64,000 bases of DNA from Marchantia polymorpha subsp. ruderalis (GCA_037833965.1 AP031357.1:23208001-23272000), one strand, 5' to 3'. Counted from the stretch's first letter, positions 1-11,238 are shown. Translations and numbers: made by a program. The notes: generated by a model not told the origin, from the sequence alone.

Positions 1-1431
1 TACACCAACGGCAAGGGCCGCGACTCGTACTACTCGCACAATCGGCCCTGGGAATCGGTGAATTTCGTGCACCCGGCCAGCTTCGACACGCTGGCGCTGG
101 ACGGCGACCTGAAGCAGCGAATTTGCGACGACCTGGACCGATTTGTCGCCAACGAGGCGTACTACCAGCGCGTGGGCAAGGCCTGGAAGCGCGGCTACCT
201 GCTGTACGGGCCGCCGGGCACCGGCAAGTCCAGCATGATCGCCGCCATCGCCAACAAAATGCGCTACGACGTCTACGACCTGGAGCTGACAGAGGTCGAC
301 TCCAACATCGAGCTGCGCAAGCTGCTGCTGCACACCAACAACCGCTCCGTCATCGTCATCGAGGACATCGACTGCTCGCTCGACCTGTCGGGCCAGCGCA
401 AGCGCAAGAAGAAGCGCGTCCACCCCGAGCCCGCGGCCGCCGGGGTGCCGTTCAAGCCCAGCCGCGACGACCGCAAGGTCACGCTGTCGGGCCTGCTCAA
501 CTTCGTCGACGGCCTCTGGTCCTGCTGCGGCACCGAGCGCATCTTCATCTTCACCACGAACTACGTCGAGAAGCTGGACCCGGCGCTGCTGCGCGCCGGC
601 CGCATGGACATGCACATCCATCTGAGCTACTGCACCTTCTCGGCCTTCGTCATGCTGGCCCGCAATTACCTGCAGCTCGACGACCACCATCTGTTCGCCC
701 AGCTGCGCACGGCCTTCGAGGGCACGTTCATGACTCCGGCCGAGGTCGGCGAGATCATGATCAAAAACCTGGATTCCCCCACCGCCGCTCTCGAGCAGGT
801 CCTCGCGGCTCTGGACGAGCACCGCGTCAAGCCCCCGCCCCCTCCCCCGGACTCCGACGACGAGCAGGAGGACGAGAAGCCCAAGGACGCTGCGGACAAG
901 AGCAAGCCTGCCGATGGCGTCGCCCAACCTCCCGAGGCTCCGAAGGCGGACGCGGACTCGCAACCAGCAGCAGCAGCAGAAGTAGAGGTAGAAACCGCCA
1001 AGAGCGCCAAGAACCCCGAGAAGGAGATGTCGCTGCTGGAGAAGATTCATCCCGTAGACGACGCCGTGGAAATTCAGGACGAGGTTGCAACGACGGAGAA
1101 GCAGCAGAAGAGCAGCGCCGCGGGCAATGCAGAGATTGGAATGGCGACGGGCGACGCCGCAGTTCCCTCGACCATTCATGCCAATGGAGGCGCCAATGGA
1201 GTCTTGCAAGACGGTGGCGAGAAGGAGACCGGGGACGCGTCCGTGACGTTTTCTAACGGGGGACCGTATCTTACTACGGCTGGCAAGAAGAAGGTGGTCG
1301 CAGGCAACCCTCACTCGAACGGCGTTGCAACGACGGGCTCGAATGGCAAACATGGAGATGTGGCCGACGATTCTTTCGTAAAGAGTGCGAAAGATAACGG
1401 CGTTGTTGCGAATTCCCTGAGCACAGCTTGA
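1..1431 (+). CDS. AAA-ATPase, BCS1/HSR4-like (5' end off window)
   Basis: The frame is open from base 1 to a TGA at 1429-1431, giving 476 residues with no intron; the N-terminus lies off the window. Walker A (GPPGTGKS) is at residues 70-77, Walker B (VIVIEDID) at 117-124, and the second region of homology with NYVEKLDPALLRAGRMD at 187-203. An HPASFDTLALD stretch before the AAA core is typical of plant AAA-ATPases related to mitochondrial BCS1 and Arabidopsis HSR4/AATP1, which sit in mitochondrial or ER membranes. The missing upstream part would carry the membrane anchor and AAA-associated domain. From about residue 275 the tail is low-complexity (Pro, Ala, Glu, Lys) and likely disordered; it is longer than in most relatives. 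The exon is strongly GC-rich, unlike the AT-rich flank. The family is certain; the exact member and substrate are not. Confidence 0.92.
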   Translation, partial: YTNGKGRDSYYSHNRPWESVNFVHPASFDTLALDGDLKQRICDDLDRFVANEAYYQRVGKAWKRGYLLYGPPGTGKSSMIAAIANKMRYDVYDLELTEVDSNIELRKLLLHTNNRSVIVIEDIDCSLDLSGQRKRKKKRVHPEPAAAGVPFKPSRDDRKVTLSGLLNFVDGLWSCCGTERIFIFTTNYVEKLDPALLRAGRMDMHIHLSYCTFSAFVMLARNYLQLDDHHLFAQLRTAFEGTFMTPAEVGEIMIKNLDSPTAALEQVLAALDEHRVKPPPPPPDSDDEQEDEKPKDAADKSKPADGVAQPPEAPKADADSQPAAAAEVEVETAKSAKNPEKEMSLLEKIHPVDDAVEIQDEVATTEKQQKSSAAGNAEIGMATGDAAVPSTIHANGGANGVLQDGGEKETGDASVTFSNGGPYLTTAGKKKVVAGNPHSNGVATTGSNGKHGDVADDSFVKSAKDNGVVANSLSTA

Positions 1432-3160
1432 AACCATCTTCATACTTTCCTTGTATAAATCGAGTCGGTAGGCTTCTCATTTGGCTCTTGCATCTCAGCT
1501 CGCTCGGTGAGAACTCGAATCCTTCGCCGGATTTTGCTTGCATTTCTGTCCACGATTGATTTCTGGACTGCCTTCAATTTTCGAGCGACGCTGTTACAGT
1601 CAATAAGTCTGAGTATGTAAGTTTAAGGGAGCCGGTGAGAATCGTAGCTAATGCCGAGACGTGCTCACGATCGTTTTGTTCTCAAATTATGTTGTACCAA
1701 TCTGAGTCTTCGAATTGTACAGTTTCCTCCTCATGAATGTGAGAATCAGGATGAATAGATGCGGCCTGTGCACACTCTGAAGAAGATCCAAGGCCGTGGA
1801 CGTTTTTTACGCTTGGTAGTCAATGAAGGAAACTCTTCTCCACCTTGTACGAGGATTACCCAGCTACGACTGAATCATTCCTTCGTAAATTCAAAAAATA
1901 TTTCATTGTGATTTTGTCCAGCCATTCCCACCGTCAGTGCTATTATTTGCTGTGATTCCACATCGAAATCCGTATTTTCCATGGTTTTGAAGAGGAAATG
2001 TGATTGCCGGACCTGTTCTCTTTCATTCGAGATCTTCACGCAGAGTCGGATGAGTAAAACATTTTCCAGAGTCAAAGTTAGCATGTGTCAGGGGTGCTTC
2101 GTGGCTTGTAGAGGAGGAAAGAGATTCACAAATTGGTGTGGCCGCATGAATGTCTCGAACGGCCAATTTGTCAATTTGTTGACCGTGATTTGTTCAGCTG
2201 CTGTGGAACTGAAGGAAACCAACATGCCCAGGGTTTCGCGCGCTCAATGATCGTTGGTCACTTGAAGCGAAAGCAGGCGTTGCCTCCAAATCACCTATCT
2301 CCGTTACTAAAACTAAAGCCGTTTCATGATCGAGGTCCTGCCGAGCGCTGTTCAGATCCAACCCAACACATTGCATTGTTCATCGATCGCAACCTGCCTC
2401 TGAGTTTCCTAGAACGCACGCGCCTTGGACAGATGCCCTGTCCAATTCGCAATGAGAAACGTACATCCTCGTAACAACAAGCCCATCGTCTGACACCCGA
2501 GACGCTCTTCAGTCCGGGACCGATGCGCAAAGTGACAGTGTATCGCAGCCTCCATAGAGCCGAAGGCGACGATGTAGATGAGGGTGGGGCCTGGCCTTGG
2601 ACTTCCAAGAGCTCCAGTGAACTGAAGGGGGCGAGAGAACGACAGGCTAGTTCTCGCGCATTTAATACGACAAGAGAAGCACGACTTTGCGCGACTCGAC
2701 TACCTTATGATAACACATTCTCTCTCCAAGAGCTCCAAGTCGACTCCCCCATGATAACACAGTCTCTCTCCAAGAGCTCCAATTGGGGCCCTCTGTCTCC
2801 TCTGACTTTCTTGACATGCCAAAGGAAAAAATAGATCACGTTGGACTGGTCAACAGTCCAACATGCTCTATTGTACCTCAGGAAGCGTGAAGAAGACGAA
2901 GAAGAAGAATCCACCACCATCGTTACTAACTCGTCCGAGTCAAGCGACTGTCATGTCGGAAACCAATTCTGAACTCACTCGTTGATCATGTTTGAATACC
3001 TTACGAAACTTTCATTAGCTGGTGAGCTGATTGTTGTGACCCGCGTCGAGACCGGAAGAAGAGGCAACGTATGACCCGAAGCTCTTCGTCTCCAATCTTC
3101 GTCGTAAAGGCATCCATCCAAACGCGTTGTCTGCGGGGAATCATTTATTACCTCGCTGCC
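1432..3160. other. 3' flank of the AAA-ATPase gene; intergenic
   Basis: This holds the 3' untranslated region of the AAA-ATPase gene and spacer. I see no complete gene. A short stretch near 2151-2240 resembles a fragment of the AAA gene and is listed separately. Between 2709 and 2786 the phrase ending in TCTCTCCAAGAGCTCCAA occurs twice in tandem, about 56 bases apart, a small local duplication. Confidence 0.6.
2151..2240 (+). pseudogene. Possible decayed AAA-ATPase fragment
   Basis: Translated on the plus strand this segment reads FVDRDLFSCCGTEGN, close to FVDGLWSCCGTERI in the intact AAA-ATPase at 1-1431 (codons near 505-540). No Walker motifs and no longer open frame flank it. It may be the relic of a tandem duplication of the neighbour gene. 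The match is only about 14 residues, so chance is not excluded. Confidence 0.35.
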
Positions 3161-3850
3161 TTACGATGTATGATGCAGCCGACCGGTGAAATTTCCAACT
3201 CTCAGTAAAATAAATGTCGTCGATGGTTGACAAGCCCACTCGACTGGGTTTGAGGTCCCATGAAGAGAAAAAAAATACGACAATATCTCTCTTGGCGGCA
3301 ATCGACAAACAATCCTGCCAGACTTTATCTGCCCTTGCTGCTGCAGCTGCTGCTGCACCTCAAGCAGCAGACTTTTTGCCATTACGGCGAGTGAGGTGGG
3401 CCGAGCAGCATGAGTCCAATGAACCCTATCTGGCCAATTGCTCCTTCGCCACTCTCCGGGATTTCCCAAAGGTCCAATTGGTGGCGATGGTGGTTGGGAG
3501 CAGGACGCCATACACCCAATCCTGTCTGCTGCACCCAAATATTCCTTTCTCTGATACGGACGACAGTGCAGATTCCAGCCGCAGCAGCAGCACAAGGATA
3601 ACACACGAGAACATAAACGGGCAAATTTGCACACTCTTATAAGATGACGTGAGACGGGGAGTTCGGTACAGACGCACTCAAAGCTCAACACAAACAGTAC
3701 ACAACACAAACGCACAGGGCTGCCCTGCCCGGTACTCACGGCTGTCACCGCTCTGAACGCACCTTGACGACAGTGAATTGGTTGAATTTGTGATGATTCA
3801 AGTTTTGGATCTTCACTGAATTGCGATGGTCCTCCGTGTCCTGTTCTCAC
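3161..3850 (-). other. Long unassigned open frame, probably non-coding
   Basis: A 229-codon frame is open on the minus strand, and shorter frames are open on the plus strand over the same DNA. The translation is Cys-, Ser- and Gln-rich, contains no motif I recognise, and part of it comes from a GCT/GCA-type triplet-rich stretch near 3335-3375. It could be a promoter, an untranslated leader or a lineage-specific gene. I cannot assign a function and lean towards non-coding. Confidence 0.2.
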
Positions 3851-4900
3851 AATGCTCTGGCTCCACTGACAGACAGCTGGTCTTTTCGCAAACCTTGAAC
3901 CTTTAGTTGCCTACCTACCTACCGCTCTCTCCCCTTCTCCCCCTCTCTCTCTCAACGTACTCTACTCACTGAACTCCTAACAATTCCTCCTCTGTGAGCC
4001 GAGAACCTTCATAGCCATACATCCTTCCGTTATCCGTAGCAACCCTCATCTTCCTTCCAACTGGCAACACCCCAATACTAGGGCCTACTTCAATCTCCTT
4101 ATTATATTATATTCTCACATGGCCTACACCACAAAGCTATATCTTACCAATAGTGGCATATGCTTGCATAACGAAAAATATTCCATGCATCCGTACACCA
4201 AACTTCAAAACATCAGCCAACCTACGCTGATCCAAATAGATACAATATATATGATTTCTCCATACTATGCAAAGGTGATAACGTAGTAAAACTGCGAATC
4301 AAAAAATAATATATTCATGTTACTAGTGATTAGTATCTGAATTATTCAGAAATTAATTATAAGATGATTTCATTATGAGATAAATGAGTTGAGTATTCCT
4401 ATGTACATCACATCTGTTGTAAATGCAGGGACGTAGTTAGTAGGATATTACGAAAATTGTTTATTTTTTGCATACTATTCGGGCCACAGTGCTTTAGAGT
4501 GTAGAAATGTTACCACAAAGAACTAGGTTGGAGTAATCGGACGTGGCCAATTGAAGAGTATCGGCAGCTCGAGCATGCTATCTGAATGGCGCTAGAATAA
4601 CAAGAAAAAGTTTACATTCGACAATTCTCATCCGCCGCGCATTCTGCAAACTTTCTTTTCTAGAAATTGCTACGAAAAAGCCTGTTGTGTCCACTCAAAA
4701 GAGATAGGTTGTGCAATCTGTATTTAGAGTGCTAGAAAGAAACACAATAAAGTAAAACACATTTCAATGATCTTGTATCCAACCTAGAACGACGATGATT
4801 TGGCGAAGTTGCTACAGGTAAGTTCTGTTCTTGGATTGATGATGGTATTATGTATGCCGAGAGTTGTAATCAACCTGAAGATCCGAGTACATCTTGAGTC
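3851..4900. other. Intergenic, increasingly AT-rich
   Basis: There is no open frame of note. A pyrimidine-rich tract (mixed CT) lies near 3925-3955. Base composition drops to AT-rich after about 4100, marking the start of the repeat-dominated interval. Confidence 0.5.
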
Positions 4901-4954
4901 TCTTGCAAGTAATATTTTTCAAGCACCGTTGTTTCAATTACAATTTTAGGAAAG

Positions 4955-5024
4955 AAGCATTGGCCACTTTTACACAATCTAGACAAGTAATCTTATAAGA
5001 TTCCGTAAAAAGTGGCCAATGCTT
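4955..5024. repeat. Inverted repeat with 17-nt perfect arms
   Basis: AAGCATTGGCCACTTTT at 4955-4971 is the exact reverse complement of 5008-5024, with a 36-nt spacer. Units 2 and 3 of the surrounding tandem repeat keep a degraded version of the same hairpin. It immediately flanks the 3' end of tRNA-like copy 1. Confidence 0.75.
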
Positions 5025-5026
5025 TA

Positions 5027-5094
5027 TTCGTTAACATAAAACCTGAGTCTTTCGGGTGGAAGTCGAATATCCTTACTCGCTAGACTGTAACGGA
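5027..5094 (-). pseudogene. tRNA-Glu-like pseudogene, copy 1
   Basis: Read on the minus strand it starts TCCGTTACAGTCTAG, the usual start of plant tRNA-Glu (acceptor stem plus box A), and keeps an anticodon region with TTC at the expected place. The T-arm is damaged by a small deletion, giving about 68 nt instead of 73. A functional tRNA is unlikely. Confidence 0.6.
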
Positions 5095-5383
5095 AGATGC
5101 AACACAATGTAATACTTATAAATATATTTTTTACTTTGATGTTGTAATAATTGATTTCATGTTATAGAGAAACGTGGTTAGAGTGGTGTTCATAGCCACG
5201 GACTTGATATGTTTCAATGCTATTTTGAAAAAGAACTATTGGCCAACTCTACACAATCTGAAGAGTAGTTTGTATCAAGCATCGTTCTTTGAATTACAAT
5301 TTCTTTAATTAGAATTGGTCACTTTTACACTATCTAGACAAGTAATCTTATCAAGATTTCGTTAAAAAATGTTCAATGCTTCA

Positions 5384-5456
5384 TTCTGTTACCGGGATTT
5401 GAATCCGAATCTTTTGGATGAGAGTCTAGTATCTTGAACAGTTAGAATTTAGCGGA
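5384..5456 (-). pseudogene. tRNA-Glu-like pseudogene, copy 2 (CTC)
   Basis: It is exactly 73 nt, the standard tRNA-Glu length. Box B is visible as GATTCAAATCC on the minus strand, the acceptor ends TCCGCTA and TAACAGA nearly pair, and the anticodon position reads CTC. The D-arm and anticodon stem carry several mismatches, so this is probably a pseudogene although its overall fold is the best kept of the three. Confidence 0.65.
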
Positions 5457-5717
5457 ATATGCAACACAATGTAATACCTTTTTTCATACTTTGTTGTTAT
5501 CATTGACTTCATAGTACAGAGAAGCGTACGTCTAAATTTGTGGTGTCCATAGCTATGTACTTGAAATGTTTCAATTAGTGTTGATCAACTTTACGTAATC
5601 TTGACAAGTAATTTTTATCAAGCATCGTTGTTTCAATTAAAATAGAAGCATTGGCCACTATACATGATCTAGACAAGCAATCTTATCAAGATTCCGTAAA
5701 AATTGGCAAATGATTCA

Positions 5718-5787
5718 TTCCATTATCGATTTGAACTCAAGTCTTTCAGGTGAGAGCCGAGTGTCTTGACCAACTAGACTATAAGGA
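5718..5787 (-). pseudogene. tRNA-Glu-like pseudogene, copy 3 (CTC)
   Basis: On the minus strand TAGTCTAGTTGGTCAAGACA matches the D-arm/box A of plant tRNA-Glu almost perfectly, followed by CTCGGCTCTCACC with anticodon CTC and a box B-like AGTTCAAATC. The acceptor and T-stem are degraded. Together with copies 1 and 2 it shows the source was a nuclear tRNA-Glu gene. Confidence 0.65.
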
Positions 5788-6129
5788 AAGATGCAGCACA
5801 ATGTAATACTTGTAAATTTATCACATACTTAAATGTTGTTATCATTGATTCTAACAATATTCTAGACTAATCCATCATTTGAGACCTAAAGCTAACCTCT
5901 CATGTTATCGTTTTGAGCCATACATCTTCTCATAAACATTGTACTCTCATAGATTTTGTGTTTTCATAGATCATTTTTATCTATTTTTGGCGGATTGTTA
6001 CGAGACATATACATTGTAAACTTCCAATACTCATAAACTTTGAGCTTTTGTATACTATTTTCACATGTTTATGATGTGAATGTAGCAGTGCAATGAAGCT
6101 TAGAATCAACCTCATAGATTTCAACATTT

Positions 6130-6141
6130 CTTGATATCATA
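6130..6141 (-). other. Primer-binding-site-like sequence of the truncated LTR element
   Basis: On the minus strand it reads TATGATATCAAG, resembling TGGTATCAGAGC, the standard Copia site for initiator methionine tRNA, with a few changes. It sits about 20 bases inside the LTR edge, further than the usual few bases, so the LTR boundary or the site may be slightly misplaced. Confidence 0.45.
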
Positions 6142-6161
6142 TATGTTGTTAGTTGCATTAC

Positions 6162-6534
6162 TGTAACATTAGGGTCTAGAGGGAAATTCACTCGGAGATG
6201 TAAACATAAACTCTGAAGATGAGAGATACCAACAATGATTCTACTCTCCTTTATATAGCTCTCAGCAACAAGTACAAGCTGATAAAATCTTATCTCCACC
6301 ATCCATCCCACTCCTAGTGGATGAATCACGTGGCGGATAACCCTAACAAGCACACGGATTACTGACGTGGCACTCTCACTAACACTCTAATTAACACACT
6401 CAATACTTAACTAACAAGCACACGAATCGCTGATGTGGCACTATCAACTAACACACCTACTCTTTACCTACCAAGCGCGTGGATAGTTGACGTGATATCT
6501 ATGACTAGTGCACACTAAAGTATCTATATCAACA
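6162..6534 (-). mobile_element. Copia-type LTR (5' LTR of a minus-strand element)
   Basis: The block begins TG and ends CA. On the minus strand it contains a TATA-box-like CTATATAAAGGAG in the expected mid-LTR position. The U3 part holds three diverged tandem units of about 70-75 bp, each with a GTGCTTG-type block and a TGACGTGGCA-like motif (TGACGTGGCA, TGATGTGGCA and TTGACGTGAT on the plus strand). Just inside it at 6130-6141 lies a sequence resembling the initiator-Met tRNA primer-binding site. No partner LTR or internal region is recognisable on the left, so the element is truncated. Confidence 0.65.
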
Positions 6535-9500
6535 TTTAGAATAACTTCTACTTTAGTTCTAACTAACTAATAATGGTTACAATTCCGCTCTGAATTGGCA
6601 ATTGCTTTCATAAATGATTTGGCAAGTGTTTCCGGAAAGGTTAAAAAATCAATTCTATTTCAAATATTTAGGTTGCAAATAACAAAACTTCATACGAGTA
6701 TTGTTGTAGCATTTAATCTACGTTCATTGTGATAAATAGCGATAAGAGTAACAAATGAAGATATAACGTAGACAAAATATTATTGTGTGGCAGACATTTT
6801 GCGCCTAATTGTAGCAAAATCATCATCGAGTACAACATTCAAATGCAACATCAAGATATCAACTCAATCTGTTAGTGGGAAGAAAAAACATTTTTTCAAT
6901 GATCCAAAAAGTTTTGAATTGATTTAACAAGATTAAATATAGATTTTAACATGATATCTATCGCACATATATTCATAATCATAGCTCCGATAATGGAAAA
7001 TATTATCCAAAAATGTATCATTAATCTAGAAATTTTTTAAATGAGAGATGGGGAGCAAAAAATTGTGACAAACAATATGAAGCTTTCCAAAATTAGTAGC
7101 ATGACTTCTAACACGTCAAAATTAAGATTATACTTCAATTCAATTTTTTTCTGGATCATACATCAATTTATCTTTAATTTTAACAAATCTATGTAACTAT
7201 GATCTTGCATTAATGATGTTTCACCAAGAACGTGAAATTAGCTTGATTCAATGATCACAAAGTTGGTTAATATCTTATCAACATTTTTGACATCAACCTT
7301 CAAATTATTATTGATATTACGTAATATCCTCAAGATTAAACTTTTGTGTTGGCATTTGATGAAAATGATTATCAAATCACAACTTATTCCAAAATATGCT
7401 TTCAAAACAATGTAACAATTAAGCTAGATAATTTGCATCTTGTTGTGATTTCACATTTTGATTGTTGAACTTCATTTAATATGGCAAATATGATAATGAA
7501 AATCTTGAATTACTTGTATCAATTTTGATGCAATCAGTTGGACAAATAGTTAAGATATTGGTGGTCTTGTGACTCTTCTCAACCAAAAAGTTACTAATGG
7601 TTAGGAAGGTATATGGTATTTGTTTCATCAGATTGATACTGTGATATAATCAACTACCAACCATTTACAAAATGGACGGTTTTACAAAGTGGTGCATGTT
7701 TTGTTCATCCATCTTTGACACCAATACAGTCTTATTATTGCAATGAAAAAAACTAGTTTAAAGTACATAAATTGTTGGAAGCATTTTGAGAAAATTGATA
7801 ATTGGATAAACATGATCATTTGTTTGTTCACATCAAACAAATAGTGTTTGTGCTTTGTCGCGGTTATGATGTATCACCATTGTTCCCATGTTTTTATTGT
7901 GCAATACCACATTGATCATTCTACACTCTTGACTTTTGCAACTACCATGCGAAGAAAGATGGGTATGACTTGGACAAAGCAACAGTGCATACTCCATTTG
8001 CAATCAATTTAGTCAAGTGGTTTGAACCAAGAGTAAAAGAACTACAAATATATATAACTAATATGATTCAAGATCTCCTTTAAGAATGCATTATGTATAG
8101 ACAGAACCAAATCTTTATACTTCAAAATATTAAATATGCCATCATGCATAAGCTGAATTTAGTCAAGGACCTTGTAACTAAAAAGTTAGAGATTAATTGA
8201 AGAAGAATTTTTGTACATCATGTATAAGGGTTGAATTTGTGATTAGGAGTTTACAAGGTTTAGCAATTCACATATGATGATAACAATTCAAATGTGAATT
8301 TACATGCAACTTAATCATGTTGTTGAAACTACTACCCTTCATGAATTCCTAATAAATACGGTTGAAAATCCTTACAACAAATTTACGTGGAAATTCCTTC
8401 AAAAATAGTGGTGATCAACACAAGAGTAATATATAAGGAGCTTCAAGAGCTACAACAATCAAATACAAGACTAAATAAGGGAAAGTTGTGCCATTAGGTG
8501 GTTAATATGAACTAAGTTAATCCATCTTTGTGCAAGCAAGGATGTGGAGATACATAAATTAACATCAACAATTACAATTGGTGACTTCTTATCCCAATTG
8601 TGCAAGACATAACCACATAGATCGAGGAGATGATTCAATTATCTCGTTGTCAATTATTACAAGATTGAGTTGGGACGCTAGATCCATGCACATGCATCTT
8701 TGAACCATACTAATAATGTGGTTTAGAATGTTTATAGACGCATTGATCGGAAGCGTTTGGATGCAATCAACCATATAAGACAAGCATTATTTGATGATTT
8801 GTAAGAAGTGAAAGCAGCAACAGACATGTATGTCATGAGGAAAAATCATCACTAATTATTACTTTGTATTAACATTCGCATCAACAAAGATATCCGTGCA
8901 GGAATTAGGAGGTATAAGTAGAATGAATAGTGTACATTGAATTTTATTTTTATTTGCAAACGTAGACAAAGTGAAGAGAGTGATATGAAAAGTTGTAGAA
9001 CATATATTACTCAACCTCATCTGCAGTTGAAAAGTTGTGAATATTATCAAATCTTTGTGCAAACTTTGAGTGATAATTTATTCATCTAACTTCAAATGTC
9101 ATCTAGCTTGTTTTACTACTTTTCATTCAATGAAATAAACTTGTTGTAATACAATTGATTTTGATTCTACTGATTTTTTTTTTAATGCACTGATAAGCAA
9201 ATTATTTTATTGGATTAACCAAAATGTACAATTTACAAACTGCAACCAATTAGATTGATAAAAGAAACCTAACTCAAATCAAATTGTCATTCTTTGTATT
9301 GATTTTTTTCACTCTTTTGAGAAATATGTGTTAATTCATAAGGTTTGTTAAATTGTTCATACTTGTTGTTCTAAAAATAACAAGTATGAGCACAAAATTC
9401 ATTTGAGCACAAATTTATCATTGCATACATTAATCGAATCTTATTCATCACAATTGAATCAAAGAAATTACGTACAATAATAAATTCAGTTTAAATATGA

Positions 9501-10071
9501 GTTTTAGATTTTTTTTATTAAAATTAAAATTGAATGGGTGAGTCCAGTTATTTATTTTGATTAAGATGATATGATGCATTTATCATATTAAAATTTTAAT
9601 ATGATAATTTATAATTTTAATATATCTGATGAAACTAATAATATTATTATATATATACTTAATATTATTATGCTGAGAACTAAAATTAATATAATATTTT
9701 GACTTTTGAAAGAATTTCTTGGTAGATAAAAAAAAATTTAGTTTATTTAAAGAAATTCTATATATCATATTTATTATTACTAGTTTTTATTGAATTTTTT
9801 AAATATAGAATTTATTATCAAAAAATGAAAAAATCATATATTATTCATAAAGATTTTTTTAAACAATATTTGATGATTTTTTAATTTTTCAAAAAAACTA
9901 CATGTGTTATTTTTTCATGTATTTTTGATGATTTAGTTGTTTGAATATAAATTAAAGAAATTTAACATTCATCTTATTGAAAATTTAGAATATCTATAAA
10001 TGTTGAATTTAATATTTTATGTCAAAAAAGGATTGGAAATAAAATATTGCATCATAAAAAAACCCTTGATT

Positions 10072-10073
<2 letters not shown>
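6535..10073. other. AT-rich, gene-free repeat-derived DNA
   Basis: No open frame over about 70 codons and no recognisable protein motif appear on either strand. Short inverted repeats occur, for example TCATACTTGTT at 9357-9367 with its exact complement at 9379-9389. The composition fits old, decayed transposon DNA, but I cannot name a family. Confidence 0.55.

Positions 10074-10113
<40 letters not shown>
10074..10113. repeat. (TA)n microsatellite
   Basis: An uninterrupted run of about 20 TA dinucleotides. It is about 270 bp from the left LTR of the Copia element. Confidence 0.95.
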
Positions 10114-10115
<2 letters not shown>

Positions 10116-10382
10116 AAAAATCCATAAGTTTTTACACTTAATAGATATGAAGTAATTTTATTCAATAAAAAATATTCAATAAGAATTCATTATTTGATAA
10201 TAATGTGCAATGATGAATTCCAATTTTATTGTAATCATGGTTTTCTATTGGTTCAATTACACAAGTCCAAATTAATCTACATATTTAAACATGTTTTTGC
10301 ACTGATGTGATTTTTTTTAATTTGAAAGATAAATTTATAACCTATGAGTGAATTTTGACAACTTTTATGGTTCAAGTTAATT

Positions 10383-10580
10383 TGAAAGGCCCAAACATCC
10401 AGATCAATCAACAAGCACGACAGTCACAACACCGAGGTTACGTGATTCACCTTCCAAAGGCTACGTCCACGGACAAGAGTAGAAACTTCACAAAAGCATA
10501 GATGTATACACAGCCTCCATAGCCAAACTCTACTCCTTCAGTTCATTCTTTCAGTGTCATCCTGAACTGTACGTAGTGAG
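10383..10580 (-). repeat. 3' LTR of the Copia element
   Basis: It shares long stretches with 15867-16064, including GCCCAAACATCCAGATC at one end and CATCCTGAAC near the other. On the plus strand it begins TGAAAGGCCC; the far end is approximate because both copies also share TAGTGAG. Confidence 0.8.
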
Positions 10581-10589
10581 GTTAAGTGC

Positions 10590-11235
10590 ACTATCAAACA
10601 CTACTTGTCAGATATAATGATATCGTATATCCATGTGCTTTACACTACCATCCATCACATTGTTTGATGCTAGATGAAGTGCGCTCTGGCTGTCACAATA
10701 AAGATTCACATCATTGTGTGGTAGTTCCATCTCAGTGGCCAACTTGTTCAATCAAATTGACTCCTTCACTGCTTCCGCTCTTGCAACGTATTCAACTTTT
10801 GTGGACGACCAAGAATCTCATTTTTGAAGTCTAAATCTTCTACTTATTCATCCACGAGCAATAGTGAAAACATACCTAATTGTTGATCTTTGCTTGTCCA
10901 AATCTCCTCCATAATCAGCATCAACATACTCAAGAGCGAACTTGCATTGTTTAATCGTGCATCAAACAATAATCCAGTCTCAAAAGAACCCTTGATATAC
11001 CTCATAATTCACTTTACAACTTCCCAATGCTTTGTTTGAGATTTGACATGTGACTACTCATCTTCCCAAATGCATATGCTATATCAGGTCTAGTGCGTAC
11101 CATAAGATACATAATGCTGCCAACTGTACTTTCATAAAGAATAGAAGACATCAATATTTTAGCAGTTGCATCAGTTGGATATAAAGCTGCCGAGAGCTTA
11201 AAGTGTGCAGCTAATGGAATACTTATAGCTTTAGC
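10590..11235 (-). pseudogene. Copia RNase H remnant
   Basis: Minus-strand translation gives RTRPDIAYAFGKMSSHMS, then LEYVDADYGGDLDKQRST, EYVARAEAVKESI and LYCDSQSALHLASNN, the usual succession of Copia RNase H motifs (a D in VDADYGGD, the E in EYVA, the D in CDSQSA). Several in-frame stops interrupt it, so no enzyme is made. Confidence 0.85.
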
Positions 11236-11238
11236 ATT

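Larger units (their letters stand above)
4955..5870 (-). repeat. Tandem repeat of about 330-370 bp, three units, each with a tRNA-Glu-like head
   Basis: Three diverged copies of one unit follow each other. Each has, in plus-strand order, a TTGGCCACTTTTACAC-like segment, a CTAGACAAGTAATCTTATCAAG segment, a minus-strand tRNA-Glu-like sequence, then ATGCAACACAATGTAATACTT and a short T-rich stretch. The tRNA-like parts end at 5094, 5456 and 5787, so the spacing is 362 and 331 bases. A polymerase III-derived head joined to an unrelated tail fits a tRNA-derived SINE or a tandemly amplified tRNA locus. Confidence 0.7.

Noticed and set aside
123..1256. 377-codon frame overlapping the AAA-ATPase
   Set aside because: It is frame-shifted relative to the AAA gene and gives an Arg/Ala/His-rich translation without motifs, as expected in GC-rich coding DNA.
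3335..3375. GCTGCTGCAGCTGCTGC tract as a possible CRISPR or regulatory array
   Set aside because: It is a short triplet-rich run without spacers; simple sequence explains it.
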